From Uranotaenia lowii (lineage: Eukaryota; Arthropoda; Insecta; Diptera; Culicidae), in the NCBI RefSeq assembly GCF_029784155.1, contig NC_073691.1, positions 61,889,746-61,953,745 on the forward strand: a DNA stretch of 64,000 bases. Reading direction: 5' to 3'. Both the position numbers and the translations under genes were made by a program. Shown here piece after piece: positions 1 through 8,999 of the stretch. Numbering within the stretch: position 1 is the first letter of the stretch; each line of letters starts with the position of its first letter. Under the pieces are notes generated by a model that saw only the letters and a list, made by a program, of their open reading frames with translations, had not been told where the DNA came from and made no database searches.

Positions 1-342
1 CCAGTACAAACTGACAACACATAAGTCCTTACCTCTTATAGTTGTATGGCAAGCAACCGCTTCAATTCCGCCTGATAAAGGAAGGTTGATTCTGTAAAAG
101 GAGTGGCGCTTATTGATCCCCAAAAGCACCCCTCCATAAGAATCGTCACGATCCAGACGGACAACATTGAAATCGTGGAATAAGATGTTAGATTGAGAAG
201 AAAGCCAAGTTTCGGACAAAGCAAAAATATCGCAATTAGTTCTATGAATCAAAAAGTTGAACGCATCCATTTTTGGAATAAGACTACGACAATTCCACTG
301 TAAAACAGTGATATCTCTGACCTCTCGGACTTGATTAGTCAT
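1..342 (-). CDS. non-LTR retrotransposon ORF2, endonuclease start (partial)
   Basis: Reading leftward from an ATG at 342, the frame stays open for 114 codons to the window edge. It encodes the start of an apurinic-like endonuclease (EEP fold) that nicks target DNA for target-primed reverse transcription. Visible motifs are VLQWNCRSLIPK near residue 13 (the substrate-binding Asn strand), DIFALSETWL (the catalytic Glu) and YGGVLLGI. The ATG overlaps the ORF1 stop in ATGACTAA, as in I/Jockey-group elements, where ORF2 is thought to be translated by reinitiation. The reverse transcriptase part lies outside the window. Sitting in the last visible rdgB intron in the same orientation, it would be transcribed with the host gene. 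Clade assignment beyond I/Jockey-like is not possible from this fragment. Confidence 0.85.
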   Translation of the reverse strand, partial: MTNQVREVRDITVLQWNCRSLIPKMDAFNFLIHRTNCDIFALSETWLSSQSNILFHDFNVVRLDRDDSYGGVLLGINKRHSFYRINLPLSGGIEAVACHTTIRGKDLCVVSLYW

Positions 343-1672
343 CGAGAGAGATAAACACTGAAAGAAGGGGCCAAGTTTGCATCAATTGCTGAAAAAATGT
401 CTTTACCATGGGGAGCATTGAAGTAACAATACATCTAACGGAATCAGAAACATTAAAGGACGAGAATATTCCGTTAATAATGTCAGATAGTTTAAAAATC
501 CCGGATAGATTAGGTGTTGCCGACGAAACCACGTTCGATGTTGGAGTTTTTGATGTTCCGGCGACAGCTGGGTTATTTGGTGTCGAAATTGTCGCACGGA
601 ATCCAGGTGGAATTTCTTCTGGTTCATTTTTTTCAGTTGGTTTATTGGCAAAGCTGAAGGCTGGGGAAACCGCGGGGGTTCGTCTTGGAATTTTAGCAGA
701 AGACGCTTTAGTACGCTTCCTGGAGTACCCTGATAGAACGAATGGGCGCCCTTCATCAGCCGAATCTGAATCCACTACATCAACTGGCAGAGCAGCAAAA
801 ACATTGTTAGATTGAGTGGGGGTCGGAGGAGAGGCGTTCTTTAAAATGGCTGCATAAGAACGATTGGATCGTTTTTTTAAAGAACGCCTCTGTTTATCCC
901 AGCGACTTTTGAATACCTCGCACAAGGAGATATCATGAGGTGAGTCTCCGCAATATACACATTTCTGCTCTATTGCTGAGCAAGCTCCAACTTCATGACT
1001 CTCCCCACACTTGGGACAACGCGTCTTGTGACAGCAATGGGACGCTGTGTGCCCCAATTTAATGCAATTTTTGCATTCCATTGGACGAGGCACAAAAAGC
1101 CGCACAGGAAGCCTTAAAATCCCGTCTATCAAGACATAGTGAGGGAGGGCGGTACCCTCGAAGGTTACACGAAATGAGGCTGACGGTGAATATTTTTTGA
1201 CTCCATTTTCGGTGGTAGCAATCGAGAGTTGACGGCAGTCCAGGATTTTAACCGAGGTCGAATCGAGGCTCTTGAATTTGCCCATCCCTTTAGCCAAAAT
1301 ATATTCACACGTCAGGCTCATTTCAGTGATCACGCCCTCAATCTCTACATTTCGAGACGGGATGAAAACGTGATACTCTAGCCTGAAAAAGTCGCTAGCA
1401 ACAATTTCATTTGCGGCCTTTAAGCTAGCCACAATGACACGCAATTTATTTGGTCTTATCCGAGACACTTCGGTTACGGAGGACCACCTTGCCAGATCTT
1501 TTGTGATCTGAATAAAATTTAAAGGTTTCGATTTGGGCCGGAAATAAACCACCCATGGACCAGAAAAAGACGAGCCCTCTGGGTAGACCCTGAGTCGGGA
1601 AGACTTCCGAGCAGTTTCGACAGAATTCACATCCATCAAAACTGCCTGGCGTGACCCCCCGCCTTCGGTCAT
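335..1672 (-). CDS. non-LTR retrotransposon ORF1, gag-like RNA-binding protein
   Basis: An intact 445-residue frame with an ATG at 1672. ORF1 proteins of I/Jockey-type elements coat the element RNA. Three CCHC zinc knuckles are visible: C200-x2-C203-x4-H208-x4-C213, C219-x2-C222-x3-H226-x4-C231 and C238-x2-C241-x4-H246-x4-C251. Upstream, residues about 35-110 look like the degenerate RRM fold usual in these proteins (VVYFRPKSKPLNFIQITKDL). The C-terminal third is Ser/Pro/Asn-rich and low in complexity. It overlaps ORF2 by 8 nt. No frameshift is seen, so the copy is probably young. The 5' end of the element was not located; it should lie between 1673 and about 2170. Confidence 0.85.
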   Translation of the reverse strand: MTEGGGSRQAVLMDVNSVETARKSSRLRVYPEGSSFSGPWVVYFRPKSKPLNFIQITKDLARWSSVTEVSRIRPNKLRVIVASLKAANEIVASDFFRLEYHVFIPSRNVEIEGVITEMSLTCEYILAKGMGKFKSLDSTSVKILDCRQLSIATTENGVKKYSPSASFRVTFEGTALPHYVLIDGILRLPVRLFVPRPMECKNCIKLGHTASHCCHKTRCPKCGESHEVGACSAIEQKCVYCGDSPHDISLCEVFKSRWDKQRRSLKKRSNRSYAAILKNASPPTPTQSNNVFAALPVDVVDSDSADEGRPFVLSGYSRKRTKASSAKIPRRTPAVSPAFSFANKPTEKNEPEEIPPGFRATISTPNNPAVAGTSKTPTSNVVSSATPNLSGIFKLSDIINGIFSSFNVSDSVRCIVTSMLPMVKTFFQQLMQTWPLLSVFISLDD

Positions 1673-2576
1673 AATTTATAACGAAGACTAAAAAGTCCAC
1701 CGTAATAAAAAATGTACGAAGCTACACAATTCGAATAAAAGATAAAAGAAAGTAATAAAGGAAAAGGGAAATGAAATACCTGTAGATACAATTATGAATT
1801 GAACCAATTTGTTGTGGTTTGGGTTCCAGCTATGCCTCTGGTGATGTGACTTCAACCAATGCAATGGCAGCTACCTCGTTGCTCGTTGGCAGTGTCGATA
1901 GTGCTTCCGATCAGCAAAACACGATTTCCAATCGGATCTAGGCGTCCTCCGTCTTCGCAACCCGCTTGCGGCAACCAATTCCGAATCCTTCAGGTGTCCC
2001 GACGGTTTACACTCCCGGACGAGTGGGGCGAACAACCAGCACGTTTTGGGGGATGATGGCTTTGGAGAAGTTGTTGATGGCAACAAATAAATTTCTGCTC
2101 CGAGTGCCGTTGCTGTTCGGCAATTGACGACCGAACCAGAAGATAATTAACCACACTTTGTGGAAATTGCAGCGTTTATTGAAAACAAACTTAACTTCAA
2201 AGTTTTGCTACGGTAGCGAGAAAAAATGCGTCCGTACAAGTCGACCTACTGCGATCGAATCCAGCGCCGTTATTGATGTTCAAAGAGAGAGCATCAGTTT
2301 TGAACATTGAGAATGAGCTTCTAGTCCCAAGAACCATTATTTTGGCCTTTGTACAAAATTGGTGGCCTCGGTCAATCACGGAGTAGTAACCATTGACGAT
2401 GTGGCTCTTGTTCTATTGAGCCACGCCAGCGATCGTGGAACTCGAGGTGATTGTTATCATAATTTGATTTTGAACGTTTTTGAAAAATCCGTTACCCTGG
2501 CTGACCCTCAAATTTGCTCCATAATACCTAACATTAGAATGCTATCTCGAAAAGAATATTGCGCTGTTCAACTTAC
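1673..2576. other. last visible rdgB intron: element 5' leader plus unassigned sequence
   Basis: No convincing coding exon was found on either strand. 1673-1800 is AT-rich and is probably the 5' untranslated leader of the non-LTR element. 1850-2200 is more GC-balanced; read on the minus strand it contains CAATAAA followed by TGTGGTTAATTA, which resembles the end of a degenerate LTR, but no partner copy or target duplication was seen. The splice donor after rdgB exon 5 (GTAAGT at 2576-2571 on the minus strand) opens this intron. Confidence 0.5.
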
Positions 2577-4780
2577 CTTGCCAACGATGAATATCTGCTT
2601 CGGTTTCAGCCCGATGTTCGTATACACGCTGATGTCTTTACTGCTGCCGTACGCCAGATGCACCACCAGCCCGTGGTTCTGGATCAAATTGTTCAGATAA
2701 GCAGCCTTGTGACCCAGAGGATCCGTCGAAAGACCATCGGCAAACGAGACCAGCCCATGGGGGAAGTTGTGTTGACTTAGCCACGAAAGCACACGCTGCT
2801 GCTGCATATCAGGGCGACCAGTAATGTAGATTAGCAAATAGCCCAGCTCTTGCCAGTGCCTGCAGACGTCCACTGCCCCGGCTCTGACCTTCGGATCTTT
2901 CCCGGTAACGGAGACCGACGCGGTAAATGAGCCATCGATGCTGAACACAACGCATTCGGTTTTCGGTGGAACCACGGCCAGATAAAAATCAACCGAGGTG
3001 TGATCACCCCTCACAACCATTTTAACAGGGTAAATACCATAGCCCAGACTTCTTTCGTCGGGAATAACATAGGAAACGCGACCGTTTTTGTCTGTTGTTT
3101 CAGTGGCAACCTGGATCCACTCGCCGCCAGGCGGATCCTTCATTACGTGGATGTCAACTTTCTCCCCGGCCAGCGTAATCATATCCAATGGTCCGTACAT
3201 GAAGCGAGCGACCATTTTCTGCGGTTCACCTTCCCTCACAATCACATCATTGGCACGATGATTGGCGGTGACGTTTTTAAGCTTCACTGAGGTTCGTTTC
3301 TTGTTCCATTTCTCGCGAGGTTGCGCCGGTCGGAACGATGAAATCTCTTTATCGTCCGATCCAACCAGAGTAAGATTGTCGAACCGGCCGATTTGTCGCA
3401 GGATGAATGCAATCACATCACTCGATTCCCAGTAGCTGGCGTGGAACAAATGGGGAAGTGCATGAGCCGGGAAGTTGCTTAGCCCATCGGGACAGTAGAG
3501 AGCGTAGTCGAGTCTTTTGGAGCCCCACCAGCGCTGTTGAAGCTGATTGATGGTGGTTAAAGGAACGTTGTCGATCATACCGGATACGGTGCTCTGGATC
3601 GATGCATCCGAGAGCCGTCTTGGCGGTGGACCATCGCTAAAAATTTGTGGACTGGACTGTATCAGCTCCAGCAGGTGATAAGGTTGTCCATTACCGAGTG
3701 GGTACTTGGCATACCTCGGTACGTTGACAGGCGCAAGCATTGAGAAGCGAGCACTCAGCAGTGGTTCTAGTCGGGACGCAGTAGGATCGGTAGGATGAAA
3801 TAGGTTGTAGATCTGCATGCATGACGGCTTGTTTGCTCCATAACGGCTATCGCTAAGCCTTCGAGCCGCTAGAACAACTGCCAGTGGGCTTCCAAACATG
3901 AAGAAATCTCCGACTTCAAAGTCGAACTTTGGCAAACGCGAATCACTCGTCGATGAAGACCTACGTCTGGGTGAAGGCGCTGTTAACAGTTTGTTGGCGT
4001 CCAAGTCGTTCACTTCCATAAAGTCTACAATGTGATCCAATCCAGAAGCTTCGCTACCATGACGGGCATTATTTCTACACAGTGCATCATGAACTAGAAC
4101 GCTTCCCATGGAATCCCCAATAAGGGCTACCTGTCCGCTAAAACCTTTTCCTTCTTCAGTCTTTAGGAATTCAGCATAAACTAGATTGGCACTTGCCACT
4201 GCACGGTTCACTGAATCTTGGAAATCCGGCGAGCAGGTCGTCAGCAGCGGAATTGCGCCAATCGGAATATCGGTAAGGTTAGGAATGTCCGCAGTAGAAG
4301 GTGAAGCGTCGAACGAGTACGGACTCAAGCTGGACAATATCCCCAGGGCATCCGTACAAACCGAAGGGCACGGAACCAACCGGATAACTACATGCCCCAC
4401 CAGCGAGGGATAATGCTGTCGCATGACCGACTCGAACGCTCCCCGAAAAGTTGTTACGTCCGACTTTTTGGCGGTCATATCCGAACTTGCGTCCAGAACA
4501 CTTCCCGAGTGCATCACCAGAACTAGAACCGTTGTCGGGCATGAGGCATGGCTTGGCGAACCGGGCGGAGATTCAGTCCCATTGCCCCGGTCCATGCTTG
4601 AGGATGCTCCCAGCGTTGGTCGACGACTTCCCCTTTCGGAGGCCACCCGTTGCAGGTAACTGTGACTGAAGATAGAATCCTCCTGGTTCTTTGCGCTCAC
4701 AATCGGGGGACTGTCATCTTCCTCGGCTAGCAACTCTAGCGAACTCCACTTTGCCAGAGAGGCTTGTTCGCCAAGATCAC
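2577..4780 (-). CDS. rdgB: rdgB exon 5: DDHD and LNS2 domains
   Basis: Encodes residues 424-1158. The acceptor is CAACCAACAG before 4780 and the donor is AAG|GTAAGT at 2577. After a Ser/Pro-rich linker comes a lipase-like GDSMGS motif (about residues 645-650), then the DDHD domain (about 705-889; FDFEVGDFFMFGSPL, then YNLFHPTDPTASRLEPL), which targets PITPNM proteins to membranes. Residues 1032-1158 form the LNS2 domain (CVVFSIDGSF ... IYITGRPDMQ), related to the lipin phosphatase fold and a phosphatidic acid sensor. The lipin DxDxT motif is degenerate here (SIDGSF), as in other PITPNM proteins, so no phosphatase activity is expected. A single 734-codon open exon is long for an insect gene and has no interruption. 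The LNS2 end and the C-tail are cut off by the intron. Confidence 0.95.
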
Positions 4781-5107
4781 CTGTTGGTTGAACAACGACT
4801 TTATGTTAGAAACATTCACAGAGAAAATTCGCTTAAAGAAAGTTCAAGAAATAATATAATAAAATCTTAAGAAAGAAAATGAACATACCACGTGCTTTAG
4901 GATTAAAACAGTAACGTGCCGAAATTAAAGTCATGCAACAACGTGGTTGTTAGTATTGGATATATTAGTTTGTATGTTGGTAGTAAAAGTTGTCGAGGTG
5001 GAAAGCAATGAGGAAAAATAAGGTTGTTAATCTTTTGATAATTAAATGAAAATAATCCATTCGATAGACTAGGAAAGCAATAAGCTTGGAAACAAAGGTT
5101 AAATTAC
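4781..5107 (-). other. rdgB intron 4
   Basis: A 327 nt AT-rich intron with GTAATT at its start and CAACCAACAG at its end on the minus strand. It separates the FFAT-motif exon from the DDHD exon. No repeat or ORF is seen in it. Confidence 0.85.
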
Positions 5108-5183
5108 CTAAACAGTCGAAGAACTCCTCCTCGGATCCGGATTTAGAATCGACCTCCAGCTTTTCCATCCGCCAGTTGGCAAC
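5108..5183 (-). CDS. rdgB: rdgB exon 4: FFAT motif micro-exon
   Basis: A 76 nt exon encoding residues 399-424 (VANWRMEKLEV ... SEEEFFDCLG). The core EFFDC, preceded by an acidic tract (GSEEE), is an FFAT motif; in this family it binds the ER protein VAP and anchors RdgB at ER-plasma membrane junctions. Position 5 of the motif is Cys rather than the commoner Ala. An in-frame TAA just upstream (about 5205 on the minus strand) forces an acceptor between there and the conserved WRM; TTCCAG|GTT fits in phase 0. The upstream polypyrimidine tract is weak. The donor GTAATT is non-consensus at +5/+6 but gives the phase that exon 5 requires. With 76 nt it is the shortest coding exon seen in the gene. 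Confidence 0.85.
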
Positions 5184-6214
5184 CTGGAAGCATCGTCCGA
5201 ACACGTTAGATGGAATGCAATTTTATGACGGTTTAACAAGAATAGCCAGATTTTACGTTTACGACAAAAATATTATAAAGAAAAAAACTTAAGCCAATAC
5301 ATAAACGGAAAGAGAATTTTACAATTGAACCAAACTTACATTCTTTTTTAACACTTTGTGATTCGCTATCTGTGTGTGTAATAGATACAGGAGAAAGTAC
5401 ATTAAAATTAAAACGTGAAGATAAGGTGTGTCGTGAAATGAAAATCTACAAAAAATGACGGAACTAAACAAAGAATCTTAAGTTTTATCGGATTGGATAA
5501 TATAAAAAAAGTTTAAGAATCATCGATGGTAGCCCATTATACCGAAATTTGCATATTTATCCAAGTAGTACACTACACAGCATGAGGTAATTTCAACAAT
5601 TTGCCTTTTTGGCTTAGTTCGGACTTCAAACGAAATCGAGGAACATGTTTTGTAAAATATGTTTATTTTTTGTAGCATTGGGTTTGGAGGCGCATTTTAA
5701 TGAACTGTCAATCAAAGACAACAAGACATGAAGTTCAACAAAGCGCCTGGAATCGATTGCATTCCTGCTGAAATGGTCAAAGCCGACCTTGCCTTGTCAG
5801 CACACATGTTGCACCGTCATTTCCCTGACATTTGGCTCCGACGGCAACAAGTTGGATTCCGATCCGGACGATCATGTGTGGTCCACATCACAACACTACG
5901 AATCATACTGGAACAAATCAACGTATTCCAGGACTCTCTTCTGCTGGTTGTAGGATACAGATGAAAATATCAGAAATGAATAGTTTTAAATAATGGTTAA
6001 ACATTATCCAGAATCCGACACTGGTGTTCGTTGATTTCGAAAAAGCATTCGACCGACTGAACCACGAAAACATCTGGGCTGCTCTTAGGCGACAACGAGT
6101 CCCAGAGAATCTAGTCCATCTCATCGAAGTACAGTACTAGGCATTTTCGTGCAAGGTCTTGCACGACGGTGTCTTGTCCGAACCAATCCCGGTAACTGCT
6201 GGAGTAAGATAAGG

Positions 6215-7045
6215 ATGTACCTACACACTAAGATTGCAAATTTTACCCTCGGGATAACGACTCTCCGAACCACAGGGAAATTGCTGAATCTATTCGAAGT
6301 TCGTATGCAAAACCTCCTGAATCTCGAGACGTTTCATTTCTCCTGAAATCGGGGACAAAATTTCCACGAAAGCACAGGTACCCGAACAATCGTCCTGTAT
6401 CATGGGAAAACTTGGGCTGTCAACCGTTCTCTGTTGCGTTTTTCATAGTTTATCCTTTTCTATCTAATGCGTTATATTTCGTATAGTATCCGTCCAGGCT
6501 GTAAATCAAAGTTGGAAAAGCGGGAGTTGCAGCAAGTCTAGCGGGAGAAGGCGTTCGTTTTGAATAAAAATCCAGCAGGTCGAGGAACTGACCGTCGCGT
6601 CGTAGTATTCAAAAATCAACCGGATTGCTGGAACAGAACACTGAAAGAAATGCTTAAATAATCTGGAGAACCAGCTGAACATAGAAAATACCGCTGGAAT
6701 CAGCAGGAACTAAAAAAACTTCCCAATCTTTTTTCAGGCAACATATCGAGCAAATAAACACAAAAATCAGGACTAGCAGTAAATTCTAAATAATACACTA
6801 TTCATCTTATTAATAAATGTGTTTTTCATTTGATAAGTGTTAACTTTTTCAAAATAAATCCCTCATTTCAATGTAAATATCGAAAGGGGACAGTCTTGAG
6901 CCTATAGGAAGATTACGAAACGTTCCTGCACTCCCCAGGAGAAAACTGTTTCGAATCTACAGGTTATTTTGAGATCGTCCTGTAATTTTCAGCTGTTCAA
7001 CTCAACTGAAAATGCAGGACGAAATCGTCCCGACCAAAGGCAAAA
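6215..7045. mobile_element. unclassified insertion inside the reverse transcriptase remnant
   Basis: The host frame stops at about 6212 (GGATGTA) and resumes at about 7046 (TATCTTATCACCGC, encoding ILSP). The insert starts near CACACTAAG and ends near CTTAA... TTAAGTGTG, giving a short imperfect inverted repeat (CACACTAA / CACACTTAA). No long ORF is present. Exact ends and target duplication could not be settled, so the class is unknown; a small MITE is the likeliest reading. Confidence 0.45.
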
Positions 7046-7329
7046 AGATTAAGTGTGTATCTTATCACCGCAACTTTTTCTCAACGTAATGGCTGAGATC
7101 TTGACTGGATCGATTGACTGTAGACCAATCCGAGGATTGCCATGGAATCCTTCGGCAGTGGAGCAACTGAACCGCCTTGACCTAACTAACGATATTGTTT
7201 TGCACGCCCAAAGACAACAAGACATGCAGAGCAAACTCGACGACCTCACCGAAAGCTCCAAGGCAGCAGGTCTCAAAGTTCAAAGTCAATGTCGGAAAGA
7301 CCATGTTGATGCGACTCAATACAGAAAAT

Positions 7330-7530
7330 TGTTGAGATTCGTCTCATCAAAGCAATCGATGAGATGAATAGCAACACACGCATGCTGTTTGTTTGTAATG
7401 AATAAACAATTAGTAATCGTTAATAACCATGGAAATGGTTTAGTATTTAAAGTAGCGAATTAGATAGAATGAAAGTATACCAAGAACAGAATAAGTCTCT
7501 CTTTTCCACTGCCCAAAGTGCTGCACAACA
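7330..7530 (+). repeat. 5' LTR of the short copia-like element
   Basis: A 201 bp repeat beginning TGTTGAGATTCG and ending CTGCACAACA, matching 8575-8779. It is flanked on the left by the target duplication AAAAT. Confidence 0.9.
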
Positions 7531-7544
7531 GTTATGGGCCCAGC
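7531..7544 (+). promoter_or_regulatory. primer-binding site matching an initiator-tRNA half
   Basis: GTTATGGGCCCAG directly abuts the 5' LTR. It is complementary to the anticodon-loop region of eukaryotic initiator tRNA-Met (CTGGGCCCATAAC). Copia-type elements prime minus-strand DNA from such an internally cleaved tRNA half rather than from the tRNA 3' end. The same site follows the LTR at 43867. Confidence 0.8.
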
Positions 7545-7639
7545 TTTAGTGGAAAGGAAGAGAAGAAGGATCGCTAAGAATCAAAAGTGGCAGTAAGAGC
7601 CAGCGCCGAAGAAAGGACAGGAGCCGAAGCGCGGAAGTA

Positions 7640-8470
7640 CAACGAACAAGGAACCATTGAAAGGTCATCGAGGCAGGAACCGGAGCCACTGAAAGGTCGT
7701 CGGTGCAGAGTCATATGGAGGTCGTTGAGCCGGGGCCACTGGAAGTTCATTGAGCCGGAGACCGTGGAAGGTTGTCGGTCCAATGCCCAACTAACTAGAA
7801 ATTCATCGAATCGGGCAGGCAGGTGGAGGTCGACAAGCCAGGAAACACGGGAGGTCGTCGAGTAGGGTCCATGGAAGGTCGTTTGGATCCTTGGAAGGTC
7901 GGTGTGTCGAGAGCCACCGGAAGGTCGTCGTGCCATTGGTGAGGCATCGGGCCAAATGGAGAGCGTCGAGCCGGAACCAACAAGGTCCTCGAACCGGAGC
8001 CACTAGGAGATCGTCGGACCGGTGTCATGGAAGGTCGTTGGGTTGGAGCGATTAGTAGCGGAACAGAATCACTGGTAGGTCGATGGACCGGAAGCCATGG
8101 AAGGTTTGCGGGCCGGTAGAATGGAAGATCGTCAATTCAGAAACCAGGAGGAAGTCGTCGGGCCAGGAGCCAAGAGGACTGGAGAACCACGGGGTACCAC
8201 GGAAGAGGTCAAGCCGGTGCAATGGGAGGTCGTCGGACTGGAAAGCCAAGTGAAAGTCGCCGCGCTGGACCACTAGAAGCGCCGGGCCTCAGAAAAGGCG
8301 TCAAGACAGAAGGGAAGCTTCGATTCGCAGGAAAAGCGCCGAGACCAGAGCCATGGAAGTTCGTCGGGCCAAAGCCATTGGAAGGTCGTTGGACTGGAAG
8401 GTCGTCGTGCCAGATCCCTGTGGAGGCCGTGGAACTGGTGCTATGGAAGGTCATCGAGTTGCAACAGGGG
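7640..8470 (+). repeat. degenerate GC-rich minisatellite filling the element interior
   Basis: About 25-30 diverged units of roughly 30-33 bp with the core GGAAGGTCGTCGGGCCGGAG followed by CCA(T/C)TG. Spacing and sequence vary between units. Several overlapping open frames across it are products of the repeat, not recognisable proteins. It is far more GC-rich than the surrounding intron. Confidence 0.75.
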
Positions 8471-8574
8471 CGAGAGCGTGATCCGGTGCGTGCGTTGAAG
8501 AGGAGTAGTCCCATCTTCAGGAGGAGCCGCCGGAGGCAGTTAGAAGGCTGCAAAATGTGTGCGTTGAGGAGGAG

Positions 8575-8779
8575 TGTTGAGATTCGTCTCATCGAAGCGA
8601 TCGATGAGATGAATAGCAACACACGCATGCTGTTTGTTTATAATGAATAAACAATTAGTAATCGTAACCATGGAAATGGTTCAGTACTTAAGGTAGCGAA
8701 CTAGACAGAATTAAAGTATTGCAAGTTCTATCACCAAGAACAGAATAAGTCTCTCCTTTCAACTGCCTACTGCACAACA
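8575..8779 (+). repeat. 3' LTR of the short copia-like element
   Basis: A 205 bp repeat beginning TGTTGAGATTCGTC, preceded by the purine tract GAGGAGGAG and ending TGCACAACA. It is followed by the target duplication AAAAT. It differs from the 5' LTR by substitutions and by a 10-15 bp segment near 8718. Confidence 0.9.
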
Positions 8780-8999
8780 AAAATTCTTCGGATTTCGTGG
8801 TAGCTGGGCAACAGGTTGAGAAAGTGGAGTGCTTCCAGTATCTTGGCAGCCAGATAACGCCTGATGGTGGTAGCAAGATAGACATCGAAACCCGGTTCTG
8901 AAAAACCCGATTTGCGTTTGCGAGTCTCCAAAACATTTGGTGGTCATGCCACATCTCTAATCGAACGAAAATCAGAATCAGAGGGGAAAAACCAAATAC

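Larger units (their letters stand above)
7330..8779 (+). mobile_element. short copia-like LTR element with complete ends and 5 bp TSD
   Basis: Two LTRs of about 200 bp, starting TGTTGAGATTCG and ending TGCACAACA, flank about 1044 bp of internal DNA. The target-site duplication AAAAT is perfect (7325-7329 and 8780-8784). A primer-binding site GTTATGGGCCCAG follows the 5' LTR directly, and a purine tract GAGGAGGAG precedes the 3' LTR. No gag, integrase or reverse transcriptase is present, so the element is non-autonomous and needs proteins from a full copia-like relative. The internal region is a degenerate minisatellite. It is inserted in the reverse transcriptase remnant. LTR divergence is roughly 10% with small indels, so it is not very recent. 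Confidence 0.9.
5728..8990 (+). pseudogene. non-LTR reverse transcriptase remnant, split by insertions
   Basis: Decayed reverse transcriptase in plus-strand pieces. KAPGIDCIPAEMVKAD (5741) and QVGFRSGRSCV (5848) come first. LVFVDFEKAFDRLNHENIW (about 6022) carries the catalytic FxKAFD-type motif. GVRQGC-like sequence with a stop sits at about 6200 and LSPQLFLNVMAEIL at 7060. LTNDIVLHAQRQQDMQSKL (7183) has the FADD Asp pair degraded to ND. QVEKVECFQYLGSQITPDGG is at about 8812. A 60 bp insertion at 5945-6005, an insertion of about 830 bp near 6215-7045, and a copia-like element at 7330-8779 interrupt it. Removing the last restores a continuous frame across the junction. Motifs fit an RTE/CR1-group reverse transcriptase; the clade is not settled. 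The endonuclease part is absent. Confidence 0.8.

Noticed and set aside
408..815. 135-codon plus-strand ORF overlapping the gag-like gene
   Set aside because: Antisense shadow of ORF1; the minus-strand frame has zinc knuckles and a clear family.
1859..2086. Possible rdgB terminal exon in the last visible intron
   Set aside because: Neither frame on the minus strand resembles the RdgB C-tail, and no acceptor in phase 0 leads into a plausible frame.
3000..3290. Plus-strand ORFs across 3.0-4.7 kb
   Set aside because: Antisense shadows of rdgB exon 5, whose DDHD and LNS2 motifs are unmistakable on the minus strand.
5086..5292. Plus-strand ORF across exon 4
   Set aside because: Antisense to the FFAT exon, which fits the rdgB frame and phases.
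7574..8628. Several overlapping ORFs of 70-140 codons on both strands
   Set aside because: They arise from the GC-rich minisatellite, which keeps many frames open at once; no domain is seen.
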